Of a stretch of DNA of 64,000 nucleotides, positions 43,329 through 54,603 are shown piece after piece; position 1 is the stretch's first letter; each line of letters opens with the position of its first letter. The notes under the pieces were generated by a model. The model was not told where the DNA came from and did not search any database. It worked only from the letters and a program-made list of their open reading frames with translations. The stretch comes from [Phialemoniopsis] sp. UDSM-2020 (taxonomy: Eukaryota; Ascomycota; Sordariomycetes; Thyridiales; Thyridiaceae), in the NCBI GenBank assembly GCA_018873225.1, contig JAEILZ010000003.1, forward strand, positions 1,736,001-1,800,000, given 5' to 3'. A program made the position numbers and the translations under genes.

Positions 43329-44411
43329 TCATTGTTTTAGGTGGAGAAACATGGATCTCATGTCCCGCGTATCCTGGGCGGGCTCTGAGGCACAAGCCTT
43401 CTCCGTCTCTGCCAGCAGTTTGTCCTCATCTCGAGGAAGAGCTCGCTTCTTCAGGGCTGCTCGACGCCTCCTTGTCCGCCTGCTCAGGACTCGATTCATC
43501 TTGGTGCGTGAAGTGTCCGGCGAGACGCTTGACTGCTTGTCACGTCGGCTGCATAGCCTGCCTGCAAGGCCAACACCGCGTAACTCGACAACTTCTCTTC
43601 GGAGATTTAATATGTTTGCATCTATTGCAGTGATCTTCTTGTCCATGTTGATCAAGTCAGTCTCCAGACTACGCTGGCTCTTTTGCAAGCTATCGAAATC
43701 CTCGTAGAGATCCAGGATATCAGACCGGATTGTCGGTATCAGACCCGATACTGCATTGCTCTCGGTCCCCTCGATGAAGGGCTTGTCCGTCGTTCCGGCG
43801 CTACCACAGATTTTTTTCAATTTGCTCTGGCAGGCTTCCAGATCCCCTTGCATTGCTGCGAACTTTGTGTTCATGTTTTTATTCAGGGTATCGACCGTTT
43901 TTGACTGATCACAAAAGTAATCCGGGTTGACCGTCGTCTTCAGCCATTGACACATTTCCGTCGGTAGATGATATCCGCAGCATTTAAGGGCGAGCACACG
44001 GAATCTTCTTGGGAGCAAATCCTGCTGTCCATATTGGCGTGCTTCGTCGATTCGTTCGCACGCCTTCTGACGTTGGGCCGCCAGGTCTTTCTTCGATAGT
44101 GCCATGATCTCGTGACCGATCAGGTTCAGAATGGCGTGTTCATGGCCAAAACCTTTCAGAGCAGCCTCGTATGCCAACACCATGTCGTTGCGTGTCTCGT
44201 CGACATCCGTGATGCGGCCTCGCCGGCTCGGTGATCTCATCATCGTGCTTGTTGGCTCGATCTGCGGGCTGCTATCAGTATCTCTTTGCCGGGATGTAAA
44301 TTGCGTGACATGTTAACTACCTCTCGTGGGAATGCAGTCGATCCTTAGTAAGGATTTGTTGTTCGATGCCTCGGCAGTCTGAAACAATTCGCTCAGAATA
44401 CTTGACAGCCA
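43329..44411 (-). CDS. Orphan coiled-coil protein, 5' end unresolved
   Basis: Not recognised. The main exon 44268-43329 is open to the stop and encodes a helical protein: LAYEAALKGFGHEHAILNLIGHEIMAL, DLAAQRQKACERIDEARQYGQQDLLPRR, a central NMNTKFAAMQGDLEACQSKLKKI and DSLQKSQRSLETDLINMDKKITAIDANILNLRREVVEL coiled coil, and a very basic RRTRRRRAALKKR tail that may be nuclear. A further exon, 44411-44321, joins in phase through a 52-base intron ending gatagcag. It adds VAVKYSERIVSDCRGIEQQILTKDRLHSHES, which looks real because it is amphipathic and uninterrupted. No ATG exists in that frame before a TAA just upstream, so at least one more 5' exon is missing or the 5' end is lost. A gtaagt donor at about 44655 is a candidate but its phase does not fit. 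Confidence 0.6.
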
Positions 44412-45152
44412 CTAAAAAGATTTAGACCTCGATTTCTGCTGGTAAACATCTGGCGCGGCTTAGACGATGTAAATGGGAGAAACCAGGAGAACAAAAGTGA
44501 GAAGGTGGTGATGGGATGCTAAACTGTGGACGTTGGATGTAAAAGCAGTCGATGGCTTCCTAAGGTTTTTGTGGCTATATGCACTAGGAAATGTATGTGA
44601 CAATATCTTAATAAAGATGAGGTGAATGAGGAGGGCAGCACCAATTCGTCACTTACCTCTCGCCTCCCGTTTTCACGCTTGACAGGCCCTTGAATCCCAA
44701 CACCAGTCGATTCTGCTTGCTTACACTCAACGGATTTTCTCCTCACTTGCCTCTCATATAATACGCACCTCGTCTAGAATAACTTCCCTGGCTACACGAG
44801 TTCTTATCATCCTGAGATTACATAGCTCATCCATTTCGACCCTGCGAAAATTCCTTCCCAATTCTCACCTGCCTGACGCGTTCCCTGTGCCTCTTGATTC
44901 AGAAAAATACCAACGATTCGACAAGAAGACCAGGAACTTTAAGACACACCATTTATATCGGACTCTCCAGTGTCACTACGGCGGATCAGACACTGTCTTC
45001 AGCGCTGCACACAGCATTGCTGTGCTCTCTAGCTGAATGGCATTCTCTCTCTCTGTATACTTCTGAAGAGTGAGTCGCTTTCTTCTTCCCTCACTTTGGT
45101 CTTTCCTCACTTACCGGTTGACTAGAACCGAAAGAGGGCAAAGGACATCGAA
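44412..45152. other. Intergenic between divergent orphan genes
   Basis: May hold the missing first exon of the minus-strand orphan. On the plus strand gtgagt near 45070 and ttgactag ending at about 45125 could be a 5'-UTR intron of the gene starting at 45153. Confidence 0.4.
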
Positions 45153-46792
45153 ATGTCCTTAGAGTGTGCTGATCGCGGTGCCAGCCCTTCGCATCCCGCA
45201 CGAGACTCAGCCAACTCAACGAAACCTCCGGAAATGGCGAACACAGACGGCACGGGTGACAATAGTGCACGCCCGGTTTTGGTGGAATATCATGTGACAG
45301 CGGATGGAAAACATTGGCGCATCGTTGGCGATGAAACAAAGAATGAATCTCGTTACCGAGAACGAATTTCTCAGGCTTTAAGACACCAAAATTATTGGAT
45401 CCAGGATTTTGATACTATCGTGGTGGGAATCAAGAATTATCAGTGTGCACCCGAGGGCGCCGTCTTGATCACAAAGAGCGGCGTGCCCTTGAATCCAATT
45501 ACCAAGCAACCACTGATCGAACACCGAGATGCCGAGGGGTACACCAGGCCAGGAAAGGACATCTCAGAAAGCGGAAGGCCAAGTCTAATTACCGGCGTCT
45601 ATCTTCGACGGGGGGAGTTCCAGACAACGTGTGAGCCGAAGGAGAAATTTACGTACTTCTACGAACTGTGGCACGATGAAGAAGGGAACGGGGTTGCGCA
45701 CGACTCTTTACAGTGCAAAGATCACTCAATAAGCTGAAGCCACAGGAAGGCATGGCTCCTCTATTCTACAGAGCGCTTCCTCCTTACGAGCCCTATCTTA
45801 CCATTAGCAACTATCCCATGCCTAACGTGCCCCGGTGGATGGATGGAGAGGAGCTGGAGGCGATCTACAATGACACATTGAGATCCGAACACGGTCTTAC
45901 ATATGCCCATCCCCCCGGCCACCCGGATTTGTACGATCAAGACGCACTCAACGCCGCTGTGGAAGCCGCCAAAGAGAGGACTCGACAAGACCACAGAGAT
46001 CCTAATTACTCTCCAATTTTGGAGACGATTTTGATCGGCCTTGACTGCGTTGCGGAAGAAGGCTTTGAGTATTTCATGGGTCGGGTGTCCGACTCCATTG
46101 ATGATGCTCATGATGCCTGGCGTAAAGGCGCTATTCCCGGAATGTTCCTCGTTTGCAGGGCTGATCGACTTGCCTTCATCGCCCTCGGGCTGAAAGATTG
46201 GCTACTAAGCACTACTCGAGACAAGCTCGTCGAGATGCAAATATTCGGTTTGTTTGAGACAGCGGGGATGCTCTCGTCCGATTCTCGTCTGCGAGCGATA
46301 TTGGACAACAACCAGGCGGTGGCTCGGCAAGAAGCTTCGGACACAGCCAATCACATACGTGAACTACAAACGACAGTCTCCGACCTGGGAGAGTCTCAAG
46401 TCGACATCAAGCACGTACTTCGCGCGAAGCTTGGTGATGTTGAGACCGGTACCGAGGGACTTGTCTCGAGGCTCTCTGCTCGGGTTGAAGCGGCAGAAAA
46501 GGAGAGCATCGAGTTCAAGCAACAGGCTTCAGCTTTCGAGGGAAAGCCTGCAGGGCTCAGCGCCGCGATGGAAGCCATGAAAGGCAACACGTCTCGACTA
46601 GACTCGACAAGCACCGGATCGAAGCGTCAACTTGCGTATCAGAACTTCAGCGAAGAGTTACAGCCTGTGCTGAAACGCCTGTGCTCGGATCGTGTACCGC
46701 GATCCAGCGAGGCTATAGAAAATCACGGCCCCGACCAGCCGGCAAATGGTAGCGGGGCTGTTGAGGGAAGACAAGAGGGATCGCAGTCGTAA
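45153..46792 (+). CDS. Orphan protein with C-terminal coiled coil
   Basis: Not recognised. Two overlapping frames look like a frameshift but are joined by a good intron, 45631-45713 (gtgagc...ttacag, 83 bases). Exons 45153-45630 and 45714-46792 then give 518 aa in phase. The first part carries RPVLVEYHVTADGKHWRIVGD and RERISQALRHQNYWIQDFDTIVVGIKNYQCAPEGAVL, which look like a folded alpha/beta domain. After the intron LQRSLNKLKPQEGM leads to an Asp/Tyr/Pro-rich segment, GYEY-like DCVAEEGFEYFMGRVSDSIDDAHDAWRKG, and FIALGLKDWLLSTTRDKLVEM. The C-terminal third is coiled coil (TANHIRELQTTVSDLGESQVDIKHVLRAKL, LSARVEAAEKESIEFKQQ). Like its divergent neighbour it combines a novel domain with a coiled coil, so the two may be functionally linked. 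Confidence 0.75.
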
Positions 46793-49618
46793 AGTACATG
46801 TAGTAGCGCAGGATACGGCCTGCTGGATGTGTGGGATAATGGAAATCCCCTTTCAAAAATTCGGAGCGCACTTGAGAAGGATACGCTGGTAGACATCAGA
46901 CAATAAACGATGATTTTCTTAGTAGATCCATCTTGACCAGTGATGGAGTGTAGATCTCTCTTGATGACTGATAGGTTGGTAAGATCCTGCTGTCACTTGC
47001 TAGGTTTGATATACGACAAGATCAGAAAGCCCCTTATACCTAGCATACGGTGCAAATTAGTCTCTGTGTCACTTTTCTGCGCTGATGTTGGGCGGAAACA
47101 ACATTGACTCGAGATTCCTTGCGAGTTGTAGCGGAACCGATGATGTAATCTCAGGGCGTACTCATGCCTTGGGGCTCATATCAAACTTGTGTCAGGCCTG
47201 GTCTGCATGGACGTGCTACTCGACCATAGCGTGTAACCAATCTAAGTCAATCTAGGGTTAGGCCAAACCCCGAAAGCGCTGCCTGTCCGACGGATACCAG
47301 TGGTCGCCGTTATCGCCTATGAAGAGACACCACATAGCCGTAGCGGGTCGCGTCTTACACCGAAATCATGCTGTCATAGGCTCCCCACGAGCTTGTAAAC
47401 CTACAGCTGAGAGACAAGTGCCAGGGCTTGCCCGAAGGCTTACAAAACACAAGCCATTCCGTGTCCCGCAGGATCTGACCTGGTGTCTCCTCCTGATCGG
47501 GGCTATCAAGATATTGGTGACGGTCCAACGGTCAACGCAGCTGCTGTACGTGGTTCAAAACTCGACGTTGGGATGTTTGCATGATAATCTGAAGGGAAGG
47601 AATTTTGCATATGAGAACTTGGTGGTCCTATCGGCTTAGCAACCGTATCTCCAGCTCCTTCGGTTCTACCTCTTGCTCTGAGTGACACGCCCGTTTTGGA
47701 AGAGTATACAATGTACATGTGCATTACATTTCGGGAGTACTCCACAGTTAAAAGGATCAAGTACAACAACGCAACGGCTATCACGGTGGTGCTATCTAAT
47801 CTCGAACGATAACAGGGACCAGGCAGTCATTCCGTACACGATGTAAATAGCCAAAGATGTGAGGACCAACAGCAGTGTTGACTTTACCTGACAGTCATGT
47901 GTGGGTGACAGCATGCATTGCACACTTTCCCCGGGACCGTAATGGTGGTGTCGAGGAGCGGGATGCCACACTGAATTCAAAGTTCGGGACCGGGTAGTTT
48001 TTGGTTCTCAGCGATCTCGAACCACAAACAACGGACATGATATCTTTTTGGCGCTAGAGCTTCATATTTCTGACATCAGCTCGTGCGAGGAAAGCCTTTC
48101 CTGCGCAAAGACTGGACCAGTGGGACCCTTCTTCAGCCGGCCATGGCGATAGCCTTCACTCACCTACAGTCCACCGTTGTTGCACTTCGCAGCGCCTCTC
48201 TCGGATCAGTATCCGATACGAACAGATAAACCCCGCTCACACTTAAATATGAATTCTCTTGTGCAATTAAGCAGGCCAATAAGTATGTATTTCTGCATTT
48301 GTCCAAGGTGCGCGCGGTGTATGTATATTTCACCTTCGGACATCCCCAACTGCAATGTCCATCATCCGCCCCACCCGCCCGCATGCTTGTCTCGACTGCC
48401 CTGCAAACCCGCATTCAGTCATGGCTTAGCAACATTTAATCATGGCAGTGCCGATATCCGTTGTCCCATAGAGGCAGTCTGAAGTCTTCTCGTAGCTCAT
48501 AGTTTTCGCTTCGCTCAATTATTTCTACTCCAGGTTACGGTAATTCTGGCGTTGCAAGTGTCTTAAAGTCACGACAGGATAAGGTTGTTGGAAGGATTGC
48601 ATTAGATCCCGGCACTGACCGGTAACGCGCCGCAAGTTGTGCCACCAGATCGACCTGCTAGCGGGAGGGAGGCGCCGACCCTGGCCAGATGGACACCCCT
48701 CCTTGACGTCCGGGGTACCGGTGGGGGGACTGTGCCGCTCCCAACATCAGCCACCCCTCCGCTCCTGGGTAGGGACGCGCCGTCCAGGCCCAGGCTGACC
48801 TCGTGTCTCGCGGAAAACGTCCCGGCGCTCTGGTTCCTCAATAACCCACGATGTTGATTAATGTCCGTGGCCAACAAAGCCGAGACAACCAGGCACATAC
48901 AGCCTGAATTGTGGTCCACGAAAGCGTGTTTGTGATCAGTCGGGTACTCGGGTCGCACTCTGTGCATCTAGCGAGCTTTGTTCGAGGTCTTCAGCTCAAA
49001 GCTGACGGTCTGCGTGCGTCCCACTCATGCATGCACTCGTTTTGCAGTAGGTCGGAGAAGCGATCGGCAGAAGGGGCAAGCGCTGCAGCTCTGCCCGGCC
49101 TGGTGGCAGACAGCCAACATGGCACCATCTTAGTGGAAACTATGTCGGGTATGTGATCATCCCACATCCCAAGGATAAGCACCAGTCAACAGCCTGATAC
49201 TGACTTCACGATCACGGACTCTCCCAACGACGTCCTATTAGCGGAGATGGCAAACAAACCTGGAGATGTGTGAGTGGGACGTCTTCGCAAAAACGGCACG
49301 CTCTATCGTCTGTTTTCCCCCCTGGTGTCTTCGATCCTGGATTTTCTCATTCCTTGCTGTATCTATTTTTTCCTACACGCTTACCCAATGCTCTGGCCCA
49401 GCTGGGCGGTGTCATTGGGGTCTGCATACCCCTGCATCCTCAACGGAGCTATAAGTAACCAAGGGTCGGCGCTTGTATCAGAACGCACCCCCCGGACAGT
49501 TTTGAGATTCTCGCTGCATCTCTACGAAGTTTCCCCTTTCCTCGCGTCTTCCTCTCCTTTGTCTTATTAATCGCGGCTCCCTCTTTTCCAAGAGAGATCG
49601 CCTTCAGGTTTGCTCAAC
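46793..49618. other. 2.8 kb gene-poor stretch
   Basis: Largest gap in the window. On the minus strand at about 47910-47690 two hydrophobic stretches, STLLLVLTSLAIYIVYGMTAWSL and TVIAVALLYLILLTVEYS, lie in frames one base apart. This is possibly a decayed small membrane protein, but support is weak. The right end holds the P450 promoter. Confidence 0.4.
49450..49457 (+). promoter_or_regulatory. TATA box candidate of P450 gene
   Basis: TATAAGTA, 169 bp before the P450 ATG. Confidence 0.4.
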
Positions 49619-51382
49619 ATGGAAGGGCTGGCACTCATCCTGCTCTACCTGGCCATCCCGAGCCTGCTCTTCTCGGTACTCCAGCAGATCACATCATGGC
49701 GCAAGAAGAAGTTCACGTCCAAGGCCAAGTTTCCCGGGCCGAGGCAGTTCCCCATCGTGGGCCGCGTCCATGACCTGCCGCGTTTCTCCATGTGGTTGAA
49801 GTTTAAGGAGTGGGCGGACATCCACGGGCCGATTTATCAGACGTCTATGGGCGGCCAGACCTTCATCATCATCTCCGATGAGAAGGTGGCCGAGGAGCTT
49901 CTCGTCAAGCGCGGACATATCTACTCTGGTCGGCCACAGATCCGTTCGTTGATCAAGCACAAGGATGGGCCTGCGTATGTGGCGTTGATGGACCGTCATG
50001 GTGAGCCACACCTTCGATCTAACCTTAGCTACGACTTACACAGTACACAGATATCTGGACCAAGCAACGAAAATGGGTACACGCGGCCATGGCAGAGTCG
50101 CATCGCCACCACTTTTACGGACACATCGAGAAGGAGTCCCGTCGATACCTAGCCATGCTGCTCCTCGACCCGCAACGCTTCCTCTGCAGCACCCGCGAGC
50201 ACTGCGGCCGCATCATGAGCCGCCTCGCCTGGGACGACGCCACCCAGGGCCCGACCAACGGCAACAGCGCCGACCAGACGCTGCACTGCATGTCCGTCTC
50301 GGGCCCCATCACCAACACCATGACGCCGCTGTGGCACCTGCCCTTCTTCGTCAACCCGTGGAAGCAGTTCGAGATCAAGCGCGAGGCCGAGCAGCGCAAC
50401 TGGTGGCTCAGCAACTACCGCCTCGCCAAGCAGCGCATGCTGCGCGGCGAGCTGCCCGACGACACGTGGGCGTACCGCTACTTCCAGCAGCTGCAGAACG
50501 AGGGCAACCCGTCGCTGGAGCAGGAACTCGAGCAGGAGGTCTTTGCGAGCTGCATGATCGGCTTCTTCAACCTCGTCGGCGTCGTGACCATCTCGGGCCC
50601 GCTCAAGTTCTTCCTCATGGCCATGGCGCTGCACCCGGAGTGGCAGAAGAAGGCGCAGGAGGAGATCGACCGGGTCTGCGGCGATCGCATGCCGACTTGC
50701 GATGACAGTCCGAACCTTCCCACAGTAAGGGCATGTCTTAAGGAGACCGTTCGTTGGCGATCTGGTGTGCCGCTGGGTAAGTCAAGGCACTGATACACAA
50801 ACCCTATTGTGACTGGCAACTAATGAGTATTACAGGTGTTCCGCATCAAGCCGAGCGCGATGATGAGTTCCGCGGCGTTGAGATCAAGAAGGATACCATC
50901 ATCCTCGCCTGCGAATGGTACGAAGCCCTTCACCGCAACTTACACGGAGACAAAAGCTAACATACACATACAGGTCCATCAACCGTGTCGAGTCCAAGTA
51001 TCCCGACCCAGAGAACTACCACCCGGAGCGCTACCTCGAGCCCGGCTGGCCGACGTACCAGGAGCCCCTGTCCAGGTACCCCAACCTCCGCGAGGGCGCT
51101 TCGATGCACACCTTTGGCTGGGGCCGCCGCACCTGCCTCGGCAAGGACATCGCCGACGACGAGCTCTTCGTCTCGGGCGCGAGCGTCCTGTGGGCCTACA
51201 ACATGGGGCCCAAGGTGTGCCCGTCCACGGGCAAGGAGGTGCCCATCGACACGCAGGCGACTAACTCGCACGTGATCCTGGAGCCGAGCCCCTTCCAGAT
51301 GACCTTCAAGCCGAGGAGCGCAGAGAGGACGAAGAATATCTTGGAGGGATACGCATCGGTTCAGGCGGAGTTGAAGGTATGA
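49619..51382 (+). CDS. Cytochrome P450 monooxygenase
   Basis: Microsomal heme monooxygenase of unknown substrate. Exons 49619-50000, 50051-50776, 50836-50917 and 50974-51382 give 532 aa. N-terminal membrane anchor (LALILLYLAIPSLLFSVL), Pro-rich hinge FPGPRQFPIVGR, ExxR of helix K as KETVRW, PERY, and the heme loop FGWGRRTCLGKD with Cys near residue 451. The helix I region near residues 297-312 reads GFFNLVGVVTISGP: a Thr is present, but the usual acidic residue before it ([AG]Gx[DE]T[TS]) is replaced by Val. This can be a subfamily trait or can mark altered oxygen activation. Neighbours are orphans, so no pathway can be inferred. Confidence 0.93.
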
Positions 51383-52057
51383 TACCATGAGGAGAGCACT
51401 GTACAGAAGCGAGGAGGATGGGTAGAATGAAGCACATGAAAGGAAATCGGTAATTGGGAGTTGCATAGGGGTGGTGCCCTCAATTTGGTTTTGGGTTGGG
51501 ATATTTCCACAAGTTTTATCGTCATCAAAGATATCATAGCTATACAATTTCTTTGTCACTCCATTTCCGCTCATTTTGGCCCTTGCACGCTCTTCATTTT
51601 GCACTGTTTCCGTGCTCACTTAACTCAGCTAATAATTTCTGTGGCTACATCCTATGAGATGTTGAACATTGAATTGCCACAAGCTTTCGGTCGTGAATTA
51701 TGACAAGATATTGGCCTCAATGTCGATAAACCCTGGTCTCAGCTGTTGTTCTGTTTCATGTGTGCAAGGCAGCCGGGAGAAGACAAAGCCATGCCAGTAC
51801 CGAACAAAGAGTTTAGACCAGTTGAGCTGGAGTGAACGCGTAACAAAGGGAGAACAAGGCCAATGAGCATGTACGAAACATGGTTTGAGCTCAAAACTTA
51901 TAGGTAGCTAATATCTTTTGCGAATATATTTAAACGCAGCTGCCTTCGTTGCAATTGACGAGCGTTTTGAACCTACATTTCACAACTGCTGGGGCCGCAT
52001 TTACGATACAACTTATACTATTATACTATCGTGTCGGTATCATCACAACAAACAAAA
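51383..52057. other. Intergenic, no gene
   Basis: 675 bp between the P450 and the next plus-strand gene; AT-rich, nothing supported. Confidence 0.5.
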
Positions 52058-53347
52058 ATGTCTCCAAGCAGATACAATCTGCGATCCCGATCCGCAGAAT
52101 CGCAGACCACGAAGGCCAGTGCCTCACCATCGTCTAGCAAAGAAAGACCTGCTTCAGAACCAAGTACCCCGCCCCGTCAAAAGTCTCGCCAAACGACTCC
52201 CTCCTCTGGCGAGAAAAGGCCTGCTTCAGAGCTCTCGCCCCGTCGAAAGTCTCCCAAGAGAAGTGCAGCCGGACGCAGGAAGAAGAAGACCCAGGCGCGA
52301 AAGCAAAAGGCTTCCAAGGCTGCATCACCTCATATGCCACAGTACCAGCAAGAAGAGGATAGGCGAGCAAGCCCAGACTCGTCCGAACTCGCCTTCTCAC
52401 CGAGCAGCGAGGAGGCTGCCATCGCTCGATACGATCGGCCATCAGTACCTGTCGGTACTGTCAACGGCGGCGGCAACTCCCATGAGCAGCCCTTAGACGA
52501 CAACAGCCCCGATAGAGAGTGGGACATCGCGAACTTTCAATCGATGCATGGTCTCCCGAGCGCTTATGACATGGCTTCGCTAGGATCGCCGGACTACGAC
52601 GTAGAACAATGGTCCTCTGAGGATGACGCACACGATAGTCTTCCGGAGTCTTACTCTCCTGATGCAACCAACGCTCATAGCCCTATTACACTTGCGCCTG
52701 GCCCTTCTCAAGCACACACATATCAGCCAGCCGCGCCTGCTGGCGCTCAACTAGTCCCATCCCATCTCCCTGCGGTACCCGTGCCGTCTGGCCCATACTT
52801 CAGTCCTCTGCTCCCATCACTACTCGACATCGGAGCCATGCGGCGAAACGGTCACAATATCCTTAACGCGAGCAGGCTATTCGCCACTGAGCGCATGCGA
52901 CTTCGCGAAGCTGGCTTCGATGTGGTCAACAGATATCAAGCTCAACCCGTCTTGGGACGCAACATCCCCGACAGCGTCGGCTGGTGGACCCAGTTTGACG
53001 ATCTGGTCCGAGAATGCGCCCGGATGGGCTGGCGCGAGATGCCGAGGGCCAGATTCGACGAGCTCGAGGCTGCCCTGGCGAGTCCGAATGCATCCGAGAG
53101 CCTTCTGAAGCGTATGCATCGGCACCTCCGCGATGCCCTTGAGGAGGCGCTCCGAGCCCGGCGCGACGAGATGACCAGGGCCTGGCTTGAGGCTCATCGC
53201 GAGGAGTTTGGCACGGTTGATGGACAGCCGCGCTTGTTTACCCAGGCACAGTGGGCGGGTATGCGTGAGTGGGAGGCGGCGGAGCAGAGGCGTGTCATTA
53301 GCGAGCCTTGGATTAGGTCCCCGAGACAGGACAGATTCTGGCTGTGA
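52058..53347 (+). CDS. Orphan, probably nuclear, basic/Ser-rich protein
   Basis: Not recognised. Single exon, 429 aa from the ATG in ACAAAAATGTCTCC (MSPSRYNLRSRS); the codon at 52031 that extends the frame is GTG. The first 100 residues are Lys/Arg/Ser/Pro-rich with duplicated KERPASEPSTPPRQKS and EKRPASELSPRRKS units and GRRKKKTQARKQK, a likely nuclear localisation signal. An acidic, Ser/Pro-rich linker follows. The C-terminal 150 residues look folded: GHNILNASRLFATERMRLREAGFDVV, GWWTQFDDLVRECARMGWREMPRARFDELEAAL, HRHLRDALEEALRARRDEMTRAWLEAHREEFG and QAQWAGMREWEAAEQRRV. The charged helices with Trp could bind protein or DNA. No known domain was recognised. Confidence 0.75.
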   Translation: MSPSRYNLRSRSAESQTTKASASPSSSKERPASEPSTPPRQKSRQTTPSSGEKRPASELSPRRKSPKRSAAGRRKKKTQARKQKASKAASPHMPQYQQEEDRRASPDSSELAFSPSSEEAAIARYDRPSVPVGTVNGGGNSHEQPLDDNSPDREWDIANFQSMHGLPSAYDMASLGSPDYDVEQWSSEDDAHDSLPESYSPDATNAHSPITLAPGPSQAHTYQPAAPAGAQLVPSHLPAVPVPSGPYFSPLLPSLLDIGAMRRNGHNILNASRLFATERMRLREAGFDVVNRYQAQPVLGRNIPDSVGWWTQFDDLVRECARMGWREMPRARFDELEAALASPNASESLLKRMHRHLRDALEEALRARRDEMTRAWLEAHREEFGTVDGQPRLFTQAQWAGMREWEAAEQRRVISEPWIRSPRQDRFWL

Positions 53348-53517
53348 TTTCTTTTCCATATTTGCATAAATTTCCTTTTGGAGTTTGCATGGAATGGATA
53401 GAATCTTGACGTTATGTTGCAAATCAATCGACTCTTCTAACAATCATCTATTGCATCCTAGTCATTATCTTTGAGTGAAATAGCCCATCTAACTGAAGCT
53501 GGCTCAGCTCCAAGCGT

Positions 53518-54603
53518 TCAGGTCTGAAGAATATAAGGACCCGTCCCACCAACCCAAACAGGATAGTCCATTGTGCAAGTGTACAACTTGTCATGACGAT
53601 CGCAGCCTGCTTGGACATAACCAGTGCCAGTGGCGGTGAATGATGAACTGATTGACCACTAAAGTTAGCATATCGACACGTTGCCAGTGTGATTTAGGGA
53701 AGGGAACTTACGAGTTCCCACAGTTCCAGTGCTGGATGACGGTGAGGATGTCCAGAGCCGGGTCGAACTGGAAATCGGCTGTCGTGGCGGAATTATCTGC
53801 CGAGGGCTTGCAAGTCCCAACAAACGTGCTGTTCTCTTTCCCGGAGGGTACGCACTTGAGCACATCGGTGTTGGCCAAGCTCTTCAAAGTGAAAGACGGG
53901 CCGGTATCATTGGTTGGCACGTTCTCGCCCCCAGGCGCCTCGGACGCGGGACTCATTTCGAAGTGACGTAGCCAATCATCCACTTCCCACGATTGGAAGC
54001 GTTTCGAGTTTTCGGTGCATTCGGCATTCGGGGCTAGTCGAGGGGGTTCCGCCTTGGTCTTGAATTTGACAGGTTTGGGTTGGAGCACGCAGCCGTCCTC
54101 GCCGTCCTCCGTCTTGGTGCAGTTCATGCCGAGCTCAACCTGCCCAAGTGCTAGGCTAGAAGTTCTATTCCGGAGTCAGTGACCAGGTTCGTGGCATTCG
54201 AAAGGAGATACCGCCGAACTTACCCTTGCTTATCCGAGCACTCGAATGTGTGCGATACATACATCAGGCGCTTCTTCCAGTCCATTGCGAAGGAGATCGT
54301 GGTGTCGCTTGTGCCTCCGTTGCCGGTCCAGATGCAGTCGCTCCAGATGATCTCTTTTCCGGCGTCGTACCATCCCGCCCACGCTTCGGGCCATTGGGCC
54401 ACGCACTCGAACAATGTTCTAGCAGGTGTTATGCTGAAAGCCACCGTGGACAATCCATCCCCTTTTGCAGCATCAGGGCCATCGTATCGGCCGTCACCGA
54501 TGCTCCAATCGTAGGATGCCGCTGTACTGCCGCAGACTCGAGCTGCATCTGCGCCCAGGGACGCCGCCAGAATCAGGATCAAAGACCGCGCAAGTTTTGC
54601 CAT
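53518..54603 (-). CDS. Secreted Cys-containing protein of unknown function
   Basis: Predicted extracellular. Exons 54603-54224, 54155-53712 and 53647-53518 give 317 aa. A signal peptide (MAKLARSLILILAASLGADAA) is followed by RVCGSTAASYDWSIGDGRYDGP. About a dozen Cys are spread through the mature protein (ECVAQW, SDCIWTG, FECSDKQG, MNCTKT, GCVLQP, NAECTENS, LKCVPSG, GTCKPS, HWNCGNS, AGCDRHDKLYTCTM), suggesting disulfides, and NxS/T sites are present. For the last exon the acceptor aatcag was chosen over ttttag: it lies a normal distance past the gctaac branch site and keeps the frame FTATGTGYVQAGCDRHDKL to the stop. It could be an effector-like or cell-surface protein. A TTTATAA lies about 85 bp before the ATG. 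Confidence 0.8.

Noticed and set aside
45631..45737. Apparent frameshift in the plus-strand orphan gene
   Set aside because: Explained by an 83-base intron (gtgagc to ttacag) whose phase joins both frames exactly.
48602..48967. GC-rich block near 48.7 kb as a transposon remnant
   Set aside because: No terminal repeats, target duplication or transposase-like reading frame could be seen.
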